Below are positions 16,551-25,552 of a stretch of 64,000 nt of DNA, one piece after another. The position numbers were made by a program, and so were the translations under genes. The stretch's first letter is position 1. Each line of letters begins with the position of its first letter. This DNA is from Arthrobacter sp. B2a2-09 (lineage in GTDB: Bacteria > Actinomycetota > Actinomycetes > Actinomycetales > Micrococcaceae). The stretch lies in contig NZ_JAMXIC010000013.1 of the NCBI RefSeq assembly GCF_027587375.1, forward strand, positions 62,001 through 126,000. Direction: 5' to 3'. A model generated the notes under the pieces. That model saw only the letters and a list, made by a program, of their open reading frames with translations, made no database searches and was not told the origin of the DNA.

Positions 16551-18095
16551 CTAGTTGAGCAGCTTATCTGCGTCGATCGTCAAGTGCTCCTGCTCGGCAC
16601 TCGTCATGAACGTCCGACGCCCCGTGGTGTACCAAAGGACGGTGGCAAGGAGGAAGACGACCACGACGGCGATTGGCGCGTAGTTGAAGGTGTCGACGGT
16701 GATATCTGCGACCGGCGGAAGAACGAAGAGAATCACGATGATGGCGACCCACACAATCGCTACCCAGTTGATGATAGGACTCCATTTCCCCAGGTGCCAC
16801 GGGCCCGGTACGAAGTTCTTGTTGAGCCTGCGGAGCAACACCGGGGTGATGTACGCGATGTAGAGGCCAATGACGGCGACGCTCGTCACGGCAAAATACG
16901 CGGTTGTATTGAACAGCGCGGGTGAAGCGAGCACAATCGCGCAGCCGACGCAGAGCCAGATCGAATTTGTGGGGGTGCCGCTCCGGGTGTTGACTTTGGC
17001 CCAGATGCGGGAGCCCGGCAGGGCATTGTCGCGGGAGAAAGCGTAGGTCATGCGTGAGTTGGCGGTTACTGACGCCATGCCGCAGAAGAACTGTGCACCC
17101 ACCACGATGGCGAGCAGGAATTTCGCTACGCCGGGGTTGCCCAGTGCATCCAGGAAAATCTGTGCCGGCGGCAAGCCAGTTGGCGTAGCGCCAAGTGTGG
17201 TCAGACCGTCCTCGGAGCCGTTCGGGATCGCCGCGACGAGTGAGTAGAGCAGAATCCAGCCACCAATGATGGAGATGACCACGCTCATGACAATCCCCTT
17301 GGGAGCCGCGATGGCTGCGTTCTTGGTCTCTTCCGCAACGTGGGCCGAAGCATCGTAGCCGGTGTAGGTGTACTGCGACATGAGCAGGCCCATGAGGAAG
17401 ACATACGGCCCGAAGGTGAAGCCGGTTTCGTTGTGCCACGCCGTCATCGTCCAGTCGAAGGACTGGTGGCTCGTGGGCATGATCCATAGCGCCGCCACGA
17501 TAATCGCGACGCCCACAATGTGCCACCAAGCGGAGACATTGGAGAGGAAACTGACAATCTTGACGCCGAAACTGTTGAGCAGGGCGTGGATGACCATCAG
17601 GACGACGAACAGCGCGAACGTACCGCCCGCGGTGGGCTCGACGCCGAAAGTCAGCGCTGCGAAAGCCATCATTGTCGTGGCGCAGCCGAAGTCGATTGCG
17701 GCCGTGACAGCCACTTCACCGAGGAAATTGAACCAGCCGACGTACCAGGCCCAGGCCCGCTTGTTGCGTTTGGCGAGCCTGCCCGCCCAGAAATACAGGC
17801 CACCGGCTGTGGGGTATCGGGAACAAACCTCGGCCATGGAAAGGGCCACGCACAGGACCAAGACGCCAACGATTGGCCAACCCAGGTTGATGGCAGCCGG
17901 GCCGCCGGACTTGAGTGCAATGCTGAAGGAGGTGATGCAGCCAGCCAGGATCGAAATGATGGAAAACGAGACTGCGAAGTTGGAGAAGCCGGACATGCCG
18001 CGATGTAGCTCTTGCTTGTAGCCAAGCTCGGCGAGGGCCGCAGCATCTGCGTCTTGCACAGCCTGCACCTTCGCTGCCGTAGAACGATCACTCAT
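16551..18095 (-). CDS. APC-superfamily amine/amino-acid permease
   Basis: 514 residues from the ATG at 18095. About 12 to 14 hydrophobic segments are visible, starting MSGFSNFAVSFSIISILAGC, the signature of amino acid/polyamine/choline permeases. As first gene of the gamma-glutamylation operon it probably imports the amine the operon degrades, as PuuP does for putrescine. The ATG is preceded by AGAAAGAG. Substrate is inference from context. Confidence 0.88.
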   Translation of the reverse strand: MSDRSTAAKVQAVQDADAAALAELGYKQELHRGMSGFSNFAVSFSIISILAGCITSFSIALKSGGPAAINLGWPIVGVLVLCVALSMAEVCSRYPTAGGLYFWAGRLAKRNKRAWAWYVGWFNFLGEVAVTAAIDFGCATTMMAFAALTFGVEPTAGGTFALFVVLMVIHALLNSFGVKIVSFLSNVSAWWHIVGVAIIVAALWIMPTSHQSFDWTMTAWHNETGFTFGPYVFLMGLLMSQYTYTGYDASAHVAEETKNAAIAAPKGIVMSVVISIIGGWILLYSLVAAIPNGSEDGLTTLGATPTGLPPAQIFLDALGNPGVAKFLLAIVVGAQFFCGMASVTANSRMTYAFSRDNALPGSRIWAKVNTRSGTPTNSIWLCVGCAIVLASPALFNTTAYFAVTSVAVIGLYIAYITPVLLRRLNKNFVPGPWHLGKWSPIINWVAIVWVAIIVILFVLPPVADITVDTFNYAPIAVVVVFLLATVLWYTTGRRTFMTSAEQEHLTIDADKLLN

Positions 18096-18154
18096 GATTA
18101 TTCTCTTTCTAAACGGAAGGGGGGAACGGGCCGACACCGCTCGCATCGATAGTG

Positions 18155-18178
18155 ACCCACTTCACATCAATCTGTCAA
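18155..18178 (-). promoter_or_regulatory. Promoter of the gamma-glutamylation operon
   Basis: On the minus strand TTGACA (18173-18178) is followed after about 18 bases by a CACTAT -10-like box. It lies about 60 bases before the permease start. The FadR-type palindrome abuts the -35 box directly on its upstream side. Confidence 0.5.
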
Positions 18179-18196
18179 TGGTCTGACTTCAGACCA
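18179..18196. promoter_or_regulatory. FadR/GntR-type operator palindrome
   Basis: TGGTCTGA-CT-TCAGACCA is an exact inverted repeat with 8-bp arms and a 2-bp centre. TGGTC/GACCA half-sites are typical of FadR-subfamily GntR proteins, and the operon's second gene encodes one. It touches the -35 box, so binding should affect polymerase access. It also lies 36 bases before the divergent membrane-protein gene. Confidence 0.75.
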
Positions 18197-18231
18197 CAAC
18201 CCAATCTCCTCGAAACGGTAGACTGGAAGGC

Positions 18232-18579
18232 ATGGTTTCTGAGGACTCGAGCAGCACGGCACACAACAGCACGTCACAGGACGGCGCCCCGGAGCGCCGC
18301 GGGATCACGGTCCGCCGTGCGCCGAAGTTCGTTCCATTCATGGGCCTGGGCGGGGTACTCGGCATCATCGTTGCCGCGTTCGTGGCCTACGGGATCCCCG
18401 GCGACGAGAGTTTCGACACCGGGGCGGTCTTCGGGTTCTTCCTGGTGTCCTTTGCCGCGGGCGGTGTGCTGCTGGGTGCCATCGCGGCCCTCGTCCTGGA
18501 CAAAGTCAGCGTGCGGCGCTCCCGGCGTGCCGTCGTCGAGTCCGTACCCAGCCCGGCAGAGGACGACGCCGAGGCATAG
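18232..18579 (+). CDS. Small two-helix membrane protein of unknown function
   Basis: 115 residues. A hydrophilic N-terminus is followed by two hydrophobic segments (FMGLGGVLGIIVAAFVAYG and VFGFFLVSFAAGGVLLGAIAALVL) and a basic, then acidic tail. Actinobacteria often keep a small membrane protein upstream of purF, but I do not recognise a function. Composition and codon use match the neighbours, and it lies 62 bases before purF in the same direction. Confidence 0.75.
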   Translation: MVSEDSSSTAHNSTSQDGAPERRGITVRRAPKFVPFMGLGGVLGIIVAAFVAYGIPGDESFDTGAVFGFFLVSFAAGGVLLGAIAALVLDKVSVRRSRRAVVESVPSPAEDDAEA

Positions 18580-18641
18580 GATCCCGGTCACAATGCCGCG
18601 TGAGGGAAAGTGCCACGCCAACATCATGCGACAATTGACCA

Positions 18642-20261
18642 GTGGCACGTGGCGACGGAAAACTTTCTCATGATCTTCTCCCCGACGAAAAAGGACCTCA
18701 GGACGCTTGTGGCGTCTTCGGGGTCTGGGCGCCGGGCGAAGAAGTAGCAAAACTCACCTATTACGGGCTGTATGCGCTGCAGCACCGCGGACAAGAATCG
18801 GCTGGTATTGCTACCAGTGACGGCAAGCGCATCAATGTCTACAAGGACATGGGGCTCGTGTCCCAGGTCTTCGACGAGACAACCCTGAACACCCTCACCG
18901 GGCACCTTGCCGTTGGCCACTGCCGCTACTCCACCACCGGAGCAAGCCACTGGGCAAACGCACAGCCCACCCTGGGCGCAACCGCCACTGGCACCGTTGC
19001 CCTCGCGCACAACGGCAACCTGACCAACACCGCTGAGCTCCGGGAAATGATCCTCGAGCTCAACGGCGGTCAGCTGACTGGCGAAATGAAGCAGGGCAAC
19101 ACCTCGGACACCGCCCTGGTCACCGCCCTCCTCGAAGGCGAAGAGGGCAAGACCCTCGAACAGACCGCGCTTGAGCTGCTTCCCAAGATCCGAGGCGGCT
19201 TCTGCTTCGTGTTCATGGACGAAGGCACCCTCTACGCCGCCCGCGATACCTTCGGGATCCGCCCCCTGTGCCTTGGCCGCCTTGAGCGCGGCTGGGTTGT
19301 CGCCTCGGAGCAGTCCGCCCTGGCAACCGTCGGCGCGAGCTTCATCCGCGAGATCGAGCCCGGCGAGTTCATCGCCATTGACGAGAACGGCGTCCGTTCC
19401 CAGCGCTTCGCGGAAGCGACGCCGGCCGGTTGCGTTTTCGAGTACGTCTACCTTGCGCGCCCCGACGCTTCGATTGCCGGACGCTCCGTGTACGAGTCCC
19501 GCGTGGAGATGGGCCGCCAGTTGGCCCGCGAAAACACCCAGGTAGCGGACATCGTCATCCCGGTCCCCGAGTCCGGAACCCCGGCCGCGGTCGGCTACGC
19601 CGAGGAATCCGGCATCCCCTTCGCGCACGGCTTCGTCAAGAACTCCTACGTGGGCCGCACGTTCATCCAGCCCTCGCAGACCCTGCGCCAGCTCGGCATC
19701 CGGCTCAAGCTCAACGCCCTCGAGTCCGTGATCCGCGGCAAGCGCGTGGTGGTGGTGGATGACTCGATCGTCCGCGGCAACACCCAGCGCGCCATCGTCC
19801 GGATGCTCCGCGAAGCCGGCGCCGCAGCCGTCCACATCAAGATCTCCTCCCCACCCGTCCAGTGGCCCTGCTTCTACGGCATCGACTTCGCATCCCGCGC
19901 TGAACTGATCGCCAATGGCGCCACCATCGAGGAAATCTCCCAGGCCATTGGAGCGGATTCGCTGGCCTACATTTCCGAAGATGGCATGATCGGCGCCACC
20001 CAGCAGCCGCGCGAGCGCCTCTGTACCGCCTGTTTCACCGGCCAGTACCCCATCGCACTTCCGGGTTCGGACAAACTGGGCAAGAACCTCCTGGAGCGCA
20101 CCGACCTCGGCGGGCTGCCGACGTCGGGCATCTCCGCCGAAGCCGTGAACGCGGACTCGGACGACCCGGCCAACAAGCCCGGCGCCACGGGCTGCGATCC
20201 CGGACCCGACGCCGAGTTTGAGAACCTGCTGACCGACGCCGATAAGAAAGAGTCTGTATGA
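18642..20261 (+). CDS. purF: Amidophosphoribosyltransferase
   Basis: 539 residues. It makes phosphoribosylamine from PRPP and glutamine, the first committed step of purine synthesis. The glutaminase nucleophile follows a short propeptide (PQDACGVFG), with LYALQHRGQESAGIA after it. The phosphoribosyltransferase loop is VVVVDDSIVRGNTQRAIV. Cysteines near the C-terminus (LCTACFTG) are consistent with the iron-sulfur form. GTG at 18642 is the start. The stop overlaps purM by four bases. Confidence 0.97.
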   Translation: MARGDGKLSHDLLPDEKGPQDACGVFGVWAPGEEVAKLTYYGLYALQHRGQESAGIATSDGKRINVYKDMGLVSQVFDETTLNTLTGHLAVGHCRYSTTGASHWANAQPTLGATATGTVALAHNGNLTNTAELREMILELNGGQLTGEMKQGNTSDTALVTALLEGEEGKTLEQTALELLPKIRGGFCFVFMDEGTLYAARDTFGIRPLCLGRLERGWVVASEQSALATVGASFIREIEPGEFIAIDENGVRSQRFAEATPAGCVFEYVYLARPDASIAGRSVYESRVEMGRQLARENTQVADIVIPVPESGTPAAVGYAEESGIPFAHGFVKNSYVGRTFIQPSQTLRQLGIRLKLNALESVIRGKRVVVVDDSIVRGNTQRAIVRMLREAGAAAVHIKISSPPVQWPCFYGIDFASRAELIANGATIEEISQAIGADSLAYISEDGMIGATQQPRERLCTACFTGQYPIALPGSDKLGKNLLERTDLGGLPTSGISAEAVNADSDDPANKPGATGCDPGPDAEFENLLTDADKKESV

Positions 20262-21418
20262 CCTCCGCATCCTCCGCCGCTGAGAACACAACCGGCATCA
20301 CCTACGCGTCCGCCGGCGTCGACGTCGAAGCGGGCGACCGCGCCGTCGAACTCATGAAGGACGCCGTCAAGGCGACCCACAACAGCTCGGTGCTCGGCGG
20401 CGTCGGCGGCTTCGCCGGCCTGTACGACGTCTCGAAGCTGCTCACATACAAGAGGCCGCTCCTGGCCACGTCCACGGACGGCGTCGGCACCAAGGTTGCC
20501 ATCGCCCAGGCCATGGACATCCACGACACCATCGGCTTCGACCTGGTCGGCATGGTGGTGGACGACATCGTGGTAGTCGGCGCGGAGCCGCTCTTCATGA
20601 CCGACTACATCGCTTGCGGCAAGGTTGTCCCCGAGCGCATCGCGGACATCGTCCGAGGCATCGCGGCCGCCTGTTCCGTTGCCGGCACTGCACTGGTGGG
20701 CGGCGAAACCGCTGAGCACCCGGGCCTGCTGGGTGAGCACGAGTACGACGTCGCCGGTGCAGCTACCGGTGTTGTCGAGGCCGACGCCCTGCTTGGCCCG
20801 GACCGCGTCCGCGCTGGCGACGTCGTGATCGGCATGGCCTCCTCCGGCCTGCACTCCAACGGATACTCCCTGGTTCGCCGCGTGATCAACCACGCCGGCT
20901 GGGCCCTGGACCGCCAGGTCTCCGAACTCGGCCGGACCCTGGGCGAAGAATTGCTGGAGCCCACCCGCGTATACGCCGCCGACTGCCTGGATTTGGCCCG
21001 CGCCTTCCCGGTCAGCGGCCTGAGTGCTGCGCCCGGCGCCGTGCACGGCTTCAGCCACGTCACCGGCGGCGGCTTGGCGGCCAACCTGGCCCGCGTCCTG
21101 CCGCAGGGCCTTGTGGCCACGGTTGACCGCGCCACGTGGGAACTGCCGGCCATCTTCAAGCTGGTCTCCGAGCTCGGCAATGTGCCGCTGGCCGACCTCG
21201 AGCGCACGCTCAACCTCGGCGTCGGCATGGTGGCCATCGTGTCCCCCGAAATCGCCGACGCCGCCGTGGCCCGCCTCAACGAGCGCGGCCTCCCTTCGTG
21301 GGTCATGGGTACCGTGGCTCCGGACTCCGACTCGATCATCAAGAGCGGCCCGGACTACGTCCAGGGTGCCAAGGGTGTCGACGGCGGCGCCGTGCGCCTT
21401 GTGAACGCCTACGCCTAA
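20258..21418 (+). CDS. purM: Phosphoribosylformylglycinamidine cyclo-ligase (AIR synthetase)
   Basis: 386 residues. It closes the imidazole ring of AIR with ATP in purine synthesis. Characteristic segments are YASAGVDVEAGDRAVELMK, LLATSTDGVGTKVAIAQ, GFDLVGMVVDDIVVVGAEPLFMTDYI, GGETAEHPGLLGEHEYDVAG and GLHSNGYSLVR. It starts inside the purF stop codon (ATGA), so the two are coupled, and a strong terminator follows 15 bases after the stop. Confidence 0.97.
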   Translation: MTSASSAAENTTGITYASAGVDVEAGDRAVELMKDAVKATHNSSVLGGVGGFAGLYDVSKLLTYKRPLLATSTDGVGTKVAIAQAMDIHDTIGFDLVGMVVDDIVVVGAEPLFMTDYIACGKVVPERIADIVRGIAAACSVAGTALVGGETAEHPGLLGEHEYDVAGAATGVVEADALLGPDRVRAGDVVIGMASSGLHSNGYSLVRRVINHAGWALDRQVSELGRTLGEELLEPTRVYAADCLDLARAFPVSGLSAAPGAVHGFSHVTGGGLAANLARVLPQGLVATVDRATWELPAIFKLVSELGNVPLADLERTLNLGVGMVAIVSPEIADAAVARLNERGLPSWVMGTVAPDSDSIIKSGPDYVQGAKGVDGGAVRLVNAYA

Positions 21419-21433
21419 GGGTTCTTAACGCAA

Positions 21434-21479
21434 AAGAGTGCCCACCCAATTGCCGATCCGGCATTGGGTGGGCACTCTT
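21434..21479. terminator. Strong bidirectional stem-loop between purM and the VOC gene
   Basis: AAGAGTGCCCACCCAA pairs with TTGGGTGGGCACTCTT, and the stem extends inward with TGCCG/CGGCA around GATC, leaving one bulged base. It lies between convergent genes and is flanked by short A and T tracts, so it can end transcripts from both sides. Confidence 0.85.
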
Positions 21480-21489
21480 GCTTTAAGGC

Positions 21490-22275
21490 CTAGTTGCTTT
21501 CGCCGGCCATGACGCTGAAGGCTGCTCCGGCGGGATCGCCGAGGACTGCCATACGGCCAATACCGGGGACATCGAAGGCAGGCGCAAAGACCTGGGCCCC
21601 GAGTTCCACGGCCTTCGCCACGGATTCGTTCACGTCGGCAACGTTGAAGTAGGTCATCCAGAACGGCGGCATTCCCTCCACGGGCTGCTTCATGGCGCCG
21701 GCTATGGACTTCCCGTCCACCACGAACTGGGTGTACTCCTGCAGATCGCCGGCCGCAGCCGTCTCACTGGAGCATCCCGTCACGGATTCGTAGAAGGCCA
21801 CGGCCTTGGGGACGTCGCTTGTCTGCAGCTCGTTCCAGACCACCGTGCCCGGTTCATTGACCAACCCTGCGCCGTGGTGGCTTCCGGCCTCCCAGAAACC
21901 AATCTGCGCACCCGTGGGATCGGCGGCGAAGAACATCCGGCCGCTCCCGTTGGGGACACTGTCCGGCGGGAAGAGGATGCTGCCGCCGGCCGCCGTCGCG
22001 CGTTCAGCGGCCTCATCGACCGAATCGACGGCGAGGTAGTTGGCCCAGAAGGACGGTGCACCGGCCGCGGCCATGTCCGGCATCTGCTGCATCAAGCCCG
22101 CGACGTAGCGGTCCTGCAGCTTGGCCATGTAGTAGGTCATGCCGTTACCGGCATCCATTGCGTCCAATTCCCAACCGAACAGATCACCATAGAAGGCCTT
22201 GGAAGCCTCAATGTCCGACGACGACAGGTCCACCCAACACGGAGTTCCCTGCTTGTAGCTATCAACCTGCGGCAT
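21490..22275 (-). CDS. Two-domain VOC (glyoxalase/bleomycin-resistance fold) protein
   Basis: 261 residues from the ATG at 22275 (GAAGGG upstream). Two vicinal-oxygen-chelate modules are visible: GTPCWVDLSSSDIEASKAFY at the start and GTVVWNELQTSDVPKAVAFY near residue 135, each ending in a GDPAG/ADPTG strand. The arrangement matches the mycobacterial CFP30B-like proteins. Such proteins bind or transform small molecules and no substrate can be assigned. It is convergent with purM and follows an ArsR/SRPBCC unit on the same strand. Confidence 0.85.
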   Translation of the reverse strand: MPQVDSYKQGTPCWVDLSSSDIEASKAFYGDLFGWELDAMDAGNGMTYYMAKLQDRYVAGLMQQMPDMAAAGAPSFWANYLAVDSVDEAAERATAAGGSILFPPDSVPNGSGRMFFAADPTGAQIGFWEAGSHHGAGLVNEPGTVVWNELQTSDVPKAVAFYESVTGCSSETAAAGDLQEYTQFVVDGKSIAGAMKQPVEGMPPFWMTYFNVADVNESVAKAVELGAQVFAPAFDVPGIGRMAVLGDPAGAAFSVMAGESN

Positions 22276-22397
22276 TGCTATCCCTTCGTTGAGTAGCCGG
22301 CATGCGCCGGCGGATACCACGTTCAAAGTAGTACGGGGGGCCGACACTGACAACAGGCAGCGCCGGCCGGCCCGCGTTTACGGCGGAGTCGGAACCT

Positions 22398-23378
22398 TTA
22401 TGCGTGAACAGTCCGGCCTGTGAAGGCGACCAGGCGCTCCAGGCTGGATGCCGTCTCGGCGACTTCCTGGGCCGGGGCGAAGCTGCCGCTTGCGCGGACC
22501 TGCTCGCTGATGGTGTTCTGCGCGAGGACCTCCACGTAGTCGGTGAGCTCATCTGCCACCGACACTTCGAGGCCCAGGGCCTTGGAGAAGTCCCAAGCGT
22601 GGACCAGGAACTCGAGGTTGAGGATGGAGGCGACCATCGGGGCCGGCAGTTCAGCGAAGCCCATGTCGATGGTGCCTTCGAGCCCGCGGCGGTAGAAGGC
22701 TTCCAGTGTGGGCTGGGCGAGGTCGGCGATGCGCACCTCAGGCGACTTTCCGGCGTCGTCGGCTACTTCGGCACCCAGAGCCTTGGCGATGCGCGAAATC
22801 GAGCCGGCAAGGTGGCCAAGCAGCTGCGACACGTTGAAGTCGGCGCACGGAGTCTGGGTCGAGGCGTCAGCTTCGGTGACCTGCGCCAGCACGCGCTGCA
22901 CGATGGCAAGCGTGGCGTCCGCAGAGGTGAGTTCGTTGAGATCGGCAGGGGCTGCCGCCCATTCGTCGGCTCCGGCGTCGCCCGTGGAGGCCTCGGCGAG
23001 GAGACGGTCGAGGTAGTGGTTCCAACCCTCGGAGTGGCCGGCGACGGCTTCCGGCGTCGGAAGGCCTTCGTGCACCAAGCGCACCGTGGTCCCGCCGTCG
23101 GCCGGCTCAAGGGTGATGGCCACGGTGGAGATGTTGTCCGCCGGGGCGTCGGGCTGCTCCCAGGCCCAGGTGAAGACGATGCGCTTGCCCGGCTCGATTT
23201 CGGTGAAAGTCCCGGCCGCGTGGTGGCCCGGAGTGACGGTCCAGCGGTACTCGCCACCCACCTGAAGGTCGACGCGCGCGGCAACGGTCTGCCAGCGGCG
23301 GAGGCGTGCAGGCTGCGTGATGAGTTCGAACGCCTGGTCGACGTTGAGGGGAAGAAGAACGGTCTTGTCGTAAATCAT
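22398..23378 (-). CDS. SRPBCC (AHSA1) domain fused to a maleylpyruvate-isomerase/DinB-like domain
   Basis: 326 residues. Residues 1-145 are an AHSA1-type SRPBCC fold (LNVDQAFELITQPARLRRWQ, GTFTEIEPGKRIVFTW, VRLVHEGLP). Residues about 155-326 resemble the TIGR03086/maleylpyruvate isomerase N-terminal family of four-helix proteins (TPCADFNVSQLLGHLAGSI, LNLEFLVHAWDFSKALG), whose members often depend on a metal and mycothiol. The gene overlaps the upstream ArsR gene by four bases, a usual pairing for AHSA1 proteins. The fusion suggests small-ligand binding or detoxification; the substrate is unknown. Confidence 0.82.
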   Translation of the reverse strand: MIYDKTVLLPLNVDQAFELITQPARLRRWQTVAARVDLQVGGEYRWTVTPGHHAAGTFTEIEPGKRIVFTWAWEQPDAPADNISTVAITLEPADGGTTVRLVHEGLPTPEAVAGHSEGWNHYLDRLLAEASTGDAGADEWAAAPADLNELTSADATLAIVQRVLAQVTEADASTQTPCADFNVSQLLGHLAGSISRIAKALGAEVADDAGKSPEVRIADLAQPTLEAFYRRGLEGTIDMGFAELPAPMVASILNLEFLVHAWDFSKALGLEVSVADELTDYVEVLAQNTISEQVRASGSFAPAQEVAETASSLERLVAFTGRTVHA

Positions 23379-23704
23379 GGTGATTCCTCGGTTGTGTGAA
23401 GGCGGTCGGTGGTGAAGTTTTGTGCGTCAGCGAGGAGCATGTCCAGCTCCGCGGTCCAGAACTGCTCAAAAAGCATCCGGAGTTCCCTCATCCCGGTGTT
23501 GTCCAAGCGGTAGAAGCGGTTGCGTCCCTCTTTGCGGGCAGAAACGAGGCCTACCTGCTCCAGCAACAACAAGTGCTGCGAGATGGCGGATCTGCTCACC
23601 GTGAATTCGCCAGCCAGCTCCGTCACGGTGCGCTCGCCCGCCGCAAGCAGGTGCAACAGTCGCCGCCTGTTCGGCTCCGCGGCAACTTCCAGTCGGTCGA
23701 GCAT
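23375..23704 (-). CDS. ArsR-family transcriptional regulator
   Basis: 109 residues from the ATG at 23704; a GTG at 23725 would add seven but lies inside the operator. The winged helix is clear: AAEPNRRRLLHLLAAGERTV and FTVSRSAISQHLLLLEQVGL. There are no metal-binding cysteines. It shares four bases with the SRPBCC fusion gene downstream, which it probably controls. The palindrome at 23713-23730 just upstream is the likely binding site. Confidence 0.88.
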   Translation of the reverse strand: MLDRLEVAAEPNRRRLLHLLAAGERTVTELAGEFTVSRSAISQHLLLLEQVGLVSARKEGRNRFYRLDNTGMRELRMLFEQFWTAELDMLLADAQNFTTDRLHTTEESP

Positions 23705-23712
23705 GATTAATA

Positions 23713-23730
23713 CGTTAGCCGTCACTAACG
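23713..23730. promoter_or_regulatory. Palindromic operator of the ArsR/SRPBCC unit
   Basis: CGTTAG-ccgtca-CTAACG, a 6-bp inverted repeat with a 6-bp centre, lies 9 bases before the ArsR ATG at 23704. Its position over the start region fits autorepression. Confidence 0.6.
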
Positions 23731-23768
23731 CATCCTGTCAATCACTTCCGAGAGTGCACTACCAACGA

Positions 23769-24569
23769 CTACAGAACTGCGGACAAGAACGCCCTGGTCC
23801 GCTCGTGCTGCGGGTTGCCAATGACCTCTTCGGCGGGACCTTCCTCAATGATCCGGCCGCCGTGCATGAACACCACGCGATCCGCCACGTCGCGAGCGAA
23901 GCCCATTTCGTGCGTCACAACAATCATGGTCATTCCCGTTCGGGCCAGGTCCTTCATCACCCTGAGGACTTCGCCGACCAGCTCCGGGTCCAGGGCCGAC
24001 GTCGGCTCGTCAAACAGCATCAGCTTCGGCTGCATGCAAAGCGCCCGGGCGATCGCTACGCGCTGCTGCTGGCCGCCCGAGAGGTGCCGCGGATAGGCAT
24101 CCGCCTTCTCCGACAGGCCCACCTTCTCCAGCAAATCCAATGCCCGACGGCGGACATCCGGCCTGCGCTGTTTGAGCACCCTGAGCGGGGCTTCCATCAG
24201 GTTCTCAAGCACGGTCATGTGCGGGAAGAGGTTGAAATGCTGGAAGACCATCCCGATATCGGTGCGGTCGGCGCAGATTTCGTTGTGGGACTGTTCGTGG
24301 AGCTTGTCCCCCTTGATCCGGTAGCCCACAGCCCTGTCCCCTACCCACAGCAGACCGCCGTCGATCTTTTCCAGGTGGTTGACGCACCGCAAGAAGGTGC
24401 TTTTCCCGGAACCCGAGGCGCCGATCAGGCAGACCACTTCGCCGCTTTGGACGTGGAGATCGATTCCCTTGAGGACCTCGTTGTCGCCGAAACTCTTGCG
24501 CACGCCTTCCGCGCGCACCAGCGGAAGCGCCTCCGGCGCATTCCGGCTTTCCTTTGTTTCGGTGGTCAT
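23769..24569 (-). CDS. Amino-acid ABC transporter ATP-binding protein (GlnQ-like)
   Basis: 266 residues from the ATG at 24569, which overlaps the permease stop by four bases and has AAAGGA upstream. Walker A is GASGSGKST, the signature [15 protein letters not shown] and Walker [18 protein letters not shown]. An insertion around residues 90-115 mentions a large HisP-type loop. It powers the permease and lipoprotein encoded just upstream in the same operon. Confidence 0.93.
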   Translation of the reverse strand: MTTETKESRNAPEALPLVRAEGVRKSFGDNEVLKGIDLHVQSGEVVCLIGASGSGKSTFLRCVNHLEKIDGGLLWVGDRAVGYRIKGDKLHEQSHNEICADRTDIGMVFQHFNLFPHMTVLENLMEAPLRVLKQRRPDVRRRALDLLEKVGLSEKADAYPRHLSGGQQQRVAIARALCMQPKLMLFDEPTSALDPELVGEVLRVMKDLARTGMTMIVVTHEMGFARDVADRVVFMHGGRIIEEGPAEEVIGNPQHERTRAFLSAVL

Positions 24570-25552
24570 GACTGCGCGTCCTTTCGTAGGGCTTGTTTTC
24601 CTAAGCCCTGTTTTCCTGAACCTTGTTTTCCTGAACCTTGCGCGGAGTGAACCCTGAAGAATTTCCGCACCCGCTCGGCAGCGGTCGGAGGGACGGAACG
24701 TGACGTCCCTCGCGCGAAACGCCGTTCCAGGTAACCTTGGCCCACGGTGAACACCGTGGTGACGATGATGTACCAAATGCTGGCCACCAAGAGCAGAGGG
24801 ACAACCTGCAGGTTCTTCGAGTAGATGATCTGGGCGGAGTACAGGAGCTCGGGCACGGCCAGGACGCTGACCAGTGACGTCATCTTGAGCATGCCGATGA
24901 ACTCGTTGCCCGTGGGCGGGATGATGACTCGCATGGCCTGCGGCAGGATCACCCGGGTGAGGGTCTGGATACGGGACAGGCCGAGGGCACCCGCAGCTTC
25001 CCCTTGGCCTTGGTCGATGGACTGGATTCCTGCCCGGACGATCTCCGACATGTAGGCGGCCTCGTTGAGGCCCAGGCCGAGGATCGCTGCGGCGAGGGGT
25101 GTGATGATCTGGTTGGCGTCCAGGCTGACGCCCGGGATACCGAAGGTGATCTCCGGATACAGCGCCGACAAGTTGAACCAGAACAACAGCTGGACCAGGA
25201 CCGGCGTGCCACGGAAGATCGTCACATAGGCGCTTGCTGAAGCCTTGACCACGGGGTTTGCCGAAAGCTGCATGACCGCAAGCACCACGCCAAGCCCCAC
25301 CCCTACAGCCATGCAGACAACCGTCAGGAAAAGGGTGATACCGATCCCGTTGACGATCGCGACGTCACGGAAATAGAGGGCCACTTTGTCCCAGCCAAAT
25401 CGGGGATTGCTCACCGCGGAAGCAAGGAGCAAGATCACGACGGCGGCTACCGCAGTACCAGCCACCCATCGCCAGGGGTGCCTGGCCGAGACCACGGTGA
25501 ATTGTCCGCGGTCCGTTGTTCCAATCTTGGAGGCAGTGACCGCGCTGCTCAT
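24566..25552 (-). CDS. Amino-acid ABC transporter permease with repeated GSGKQ tail
   Basis: 328 residues. The HisM/GlnP-type permease has about five to six membrane segments and the EAA loop [23 protein letters not shown]. Unlike relatives, the last 27 residues are a hydrophilic tail with near repeats [15 protein letters not shown] encoded by 15-bp tandem units. The start overlaps the binding-protein stop and the end overlaps the ATPase start, each by four bases. Confidence 0.9.
   Translation of the reverse strand: MSSAVTASKIGTTDRGQFTVVSARHPWRWVAGTAVAAVVILLLASAVSNPRFGWDKVALYFRDVAIVNGIGITLFLTVVCMAVGVGLGVVLAVMQLSANPVVKASASAYVTIFRGTPVLVQLLFWFNLSALYPEITFGIPGVSLDANQIITPLAAAILGLGLNEAAYMSEIVRAGIQSIDQGQGEAAGALGLSRIQTLTRVILPQAMRVIIPPTGNEFIGMLKMTSLVSVLAVPELLYSAQIIYSKNLQVVPLLLVASIWYIIVTTVFTVGQGYLERRFARGTSRSVPPTAAERVRKFFRVHSAQGSGKQGSGKQGLGKQALRKDAQS
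24592..24640. repeat. 15-bp tandem repeats in the permease 3' end
   Basis: Units at 24592-24606, 24607-24621 and 24622-24636 share GTTTTCCTGAAC or close variants (plus strand) and are in frame with the permease. They encode the GSGKQ tail. Such units can change copy number by slippage without breaking the frame. Confidence 0.85.

Noticed and set aside
18609..18648. Inverted repeat GTGCCAC/GTGGCAC around the purF start as an operator
   Set aside because: Arms of 7 bp, 26 bases apart and overlapping the start codon, are weak and likely by chance in GC-rich DNA.
18624..20291. Minus-strand open frame of 555 codons
   Set aside because: It is antisense to purF, which is unmistakable by motif, so this is a shadow frame.
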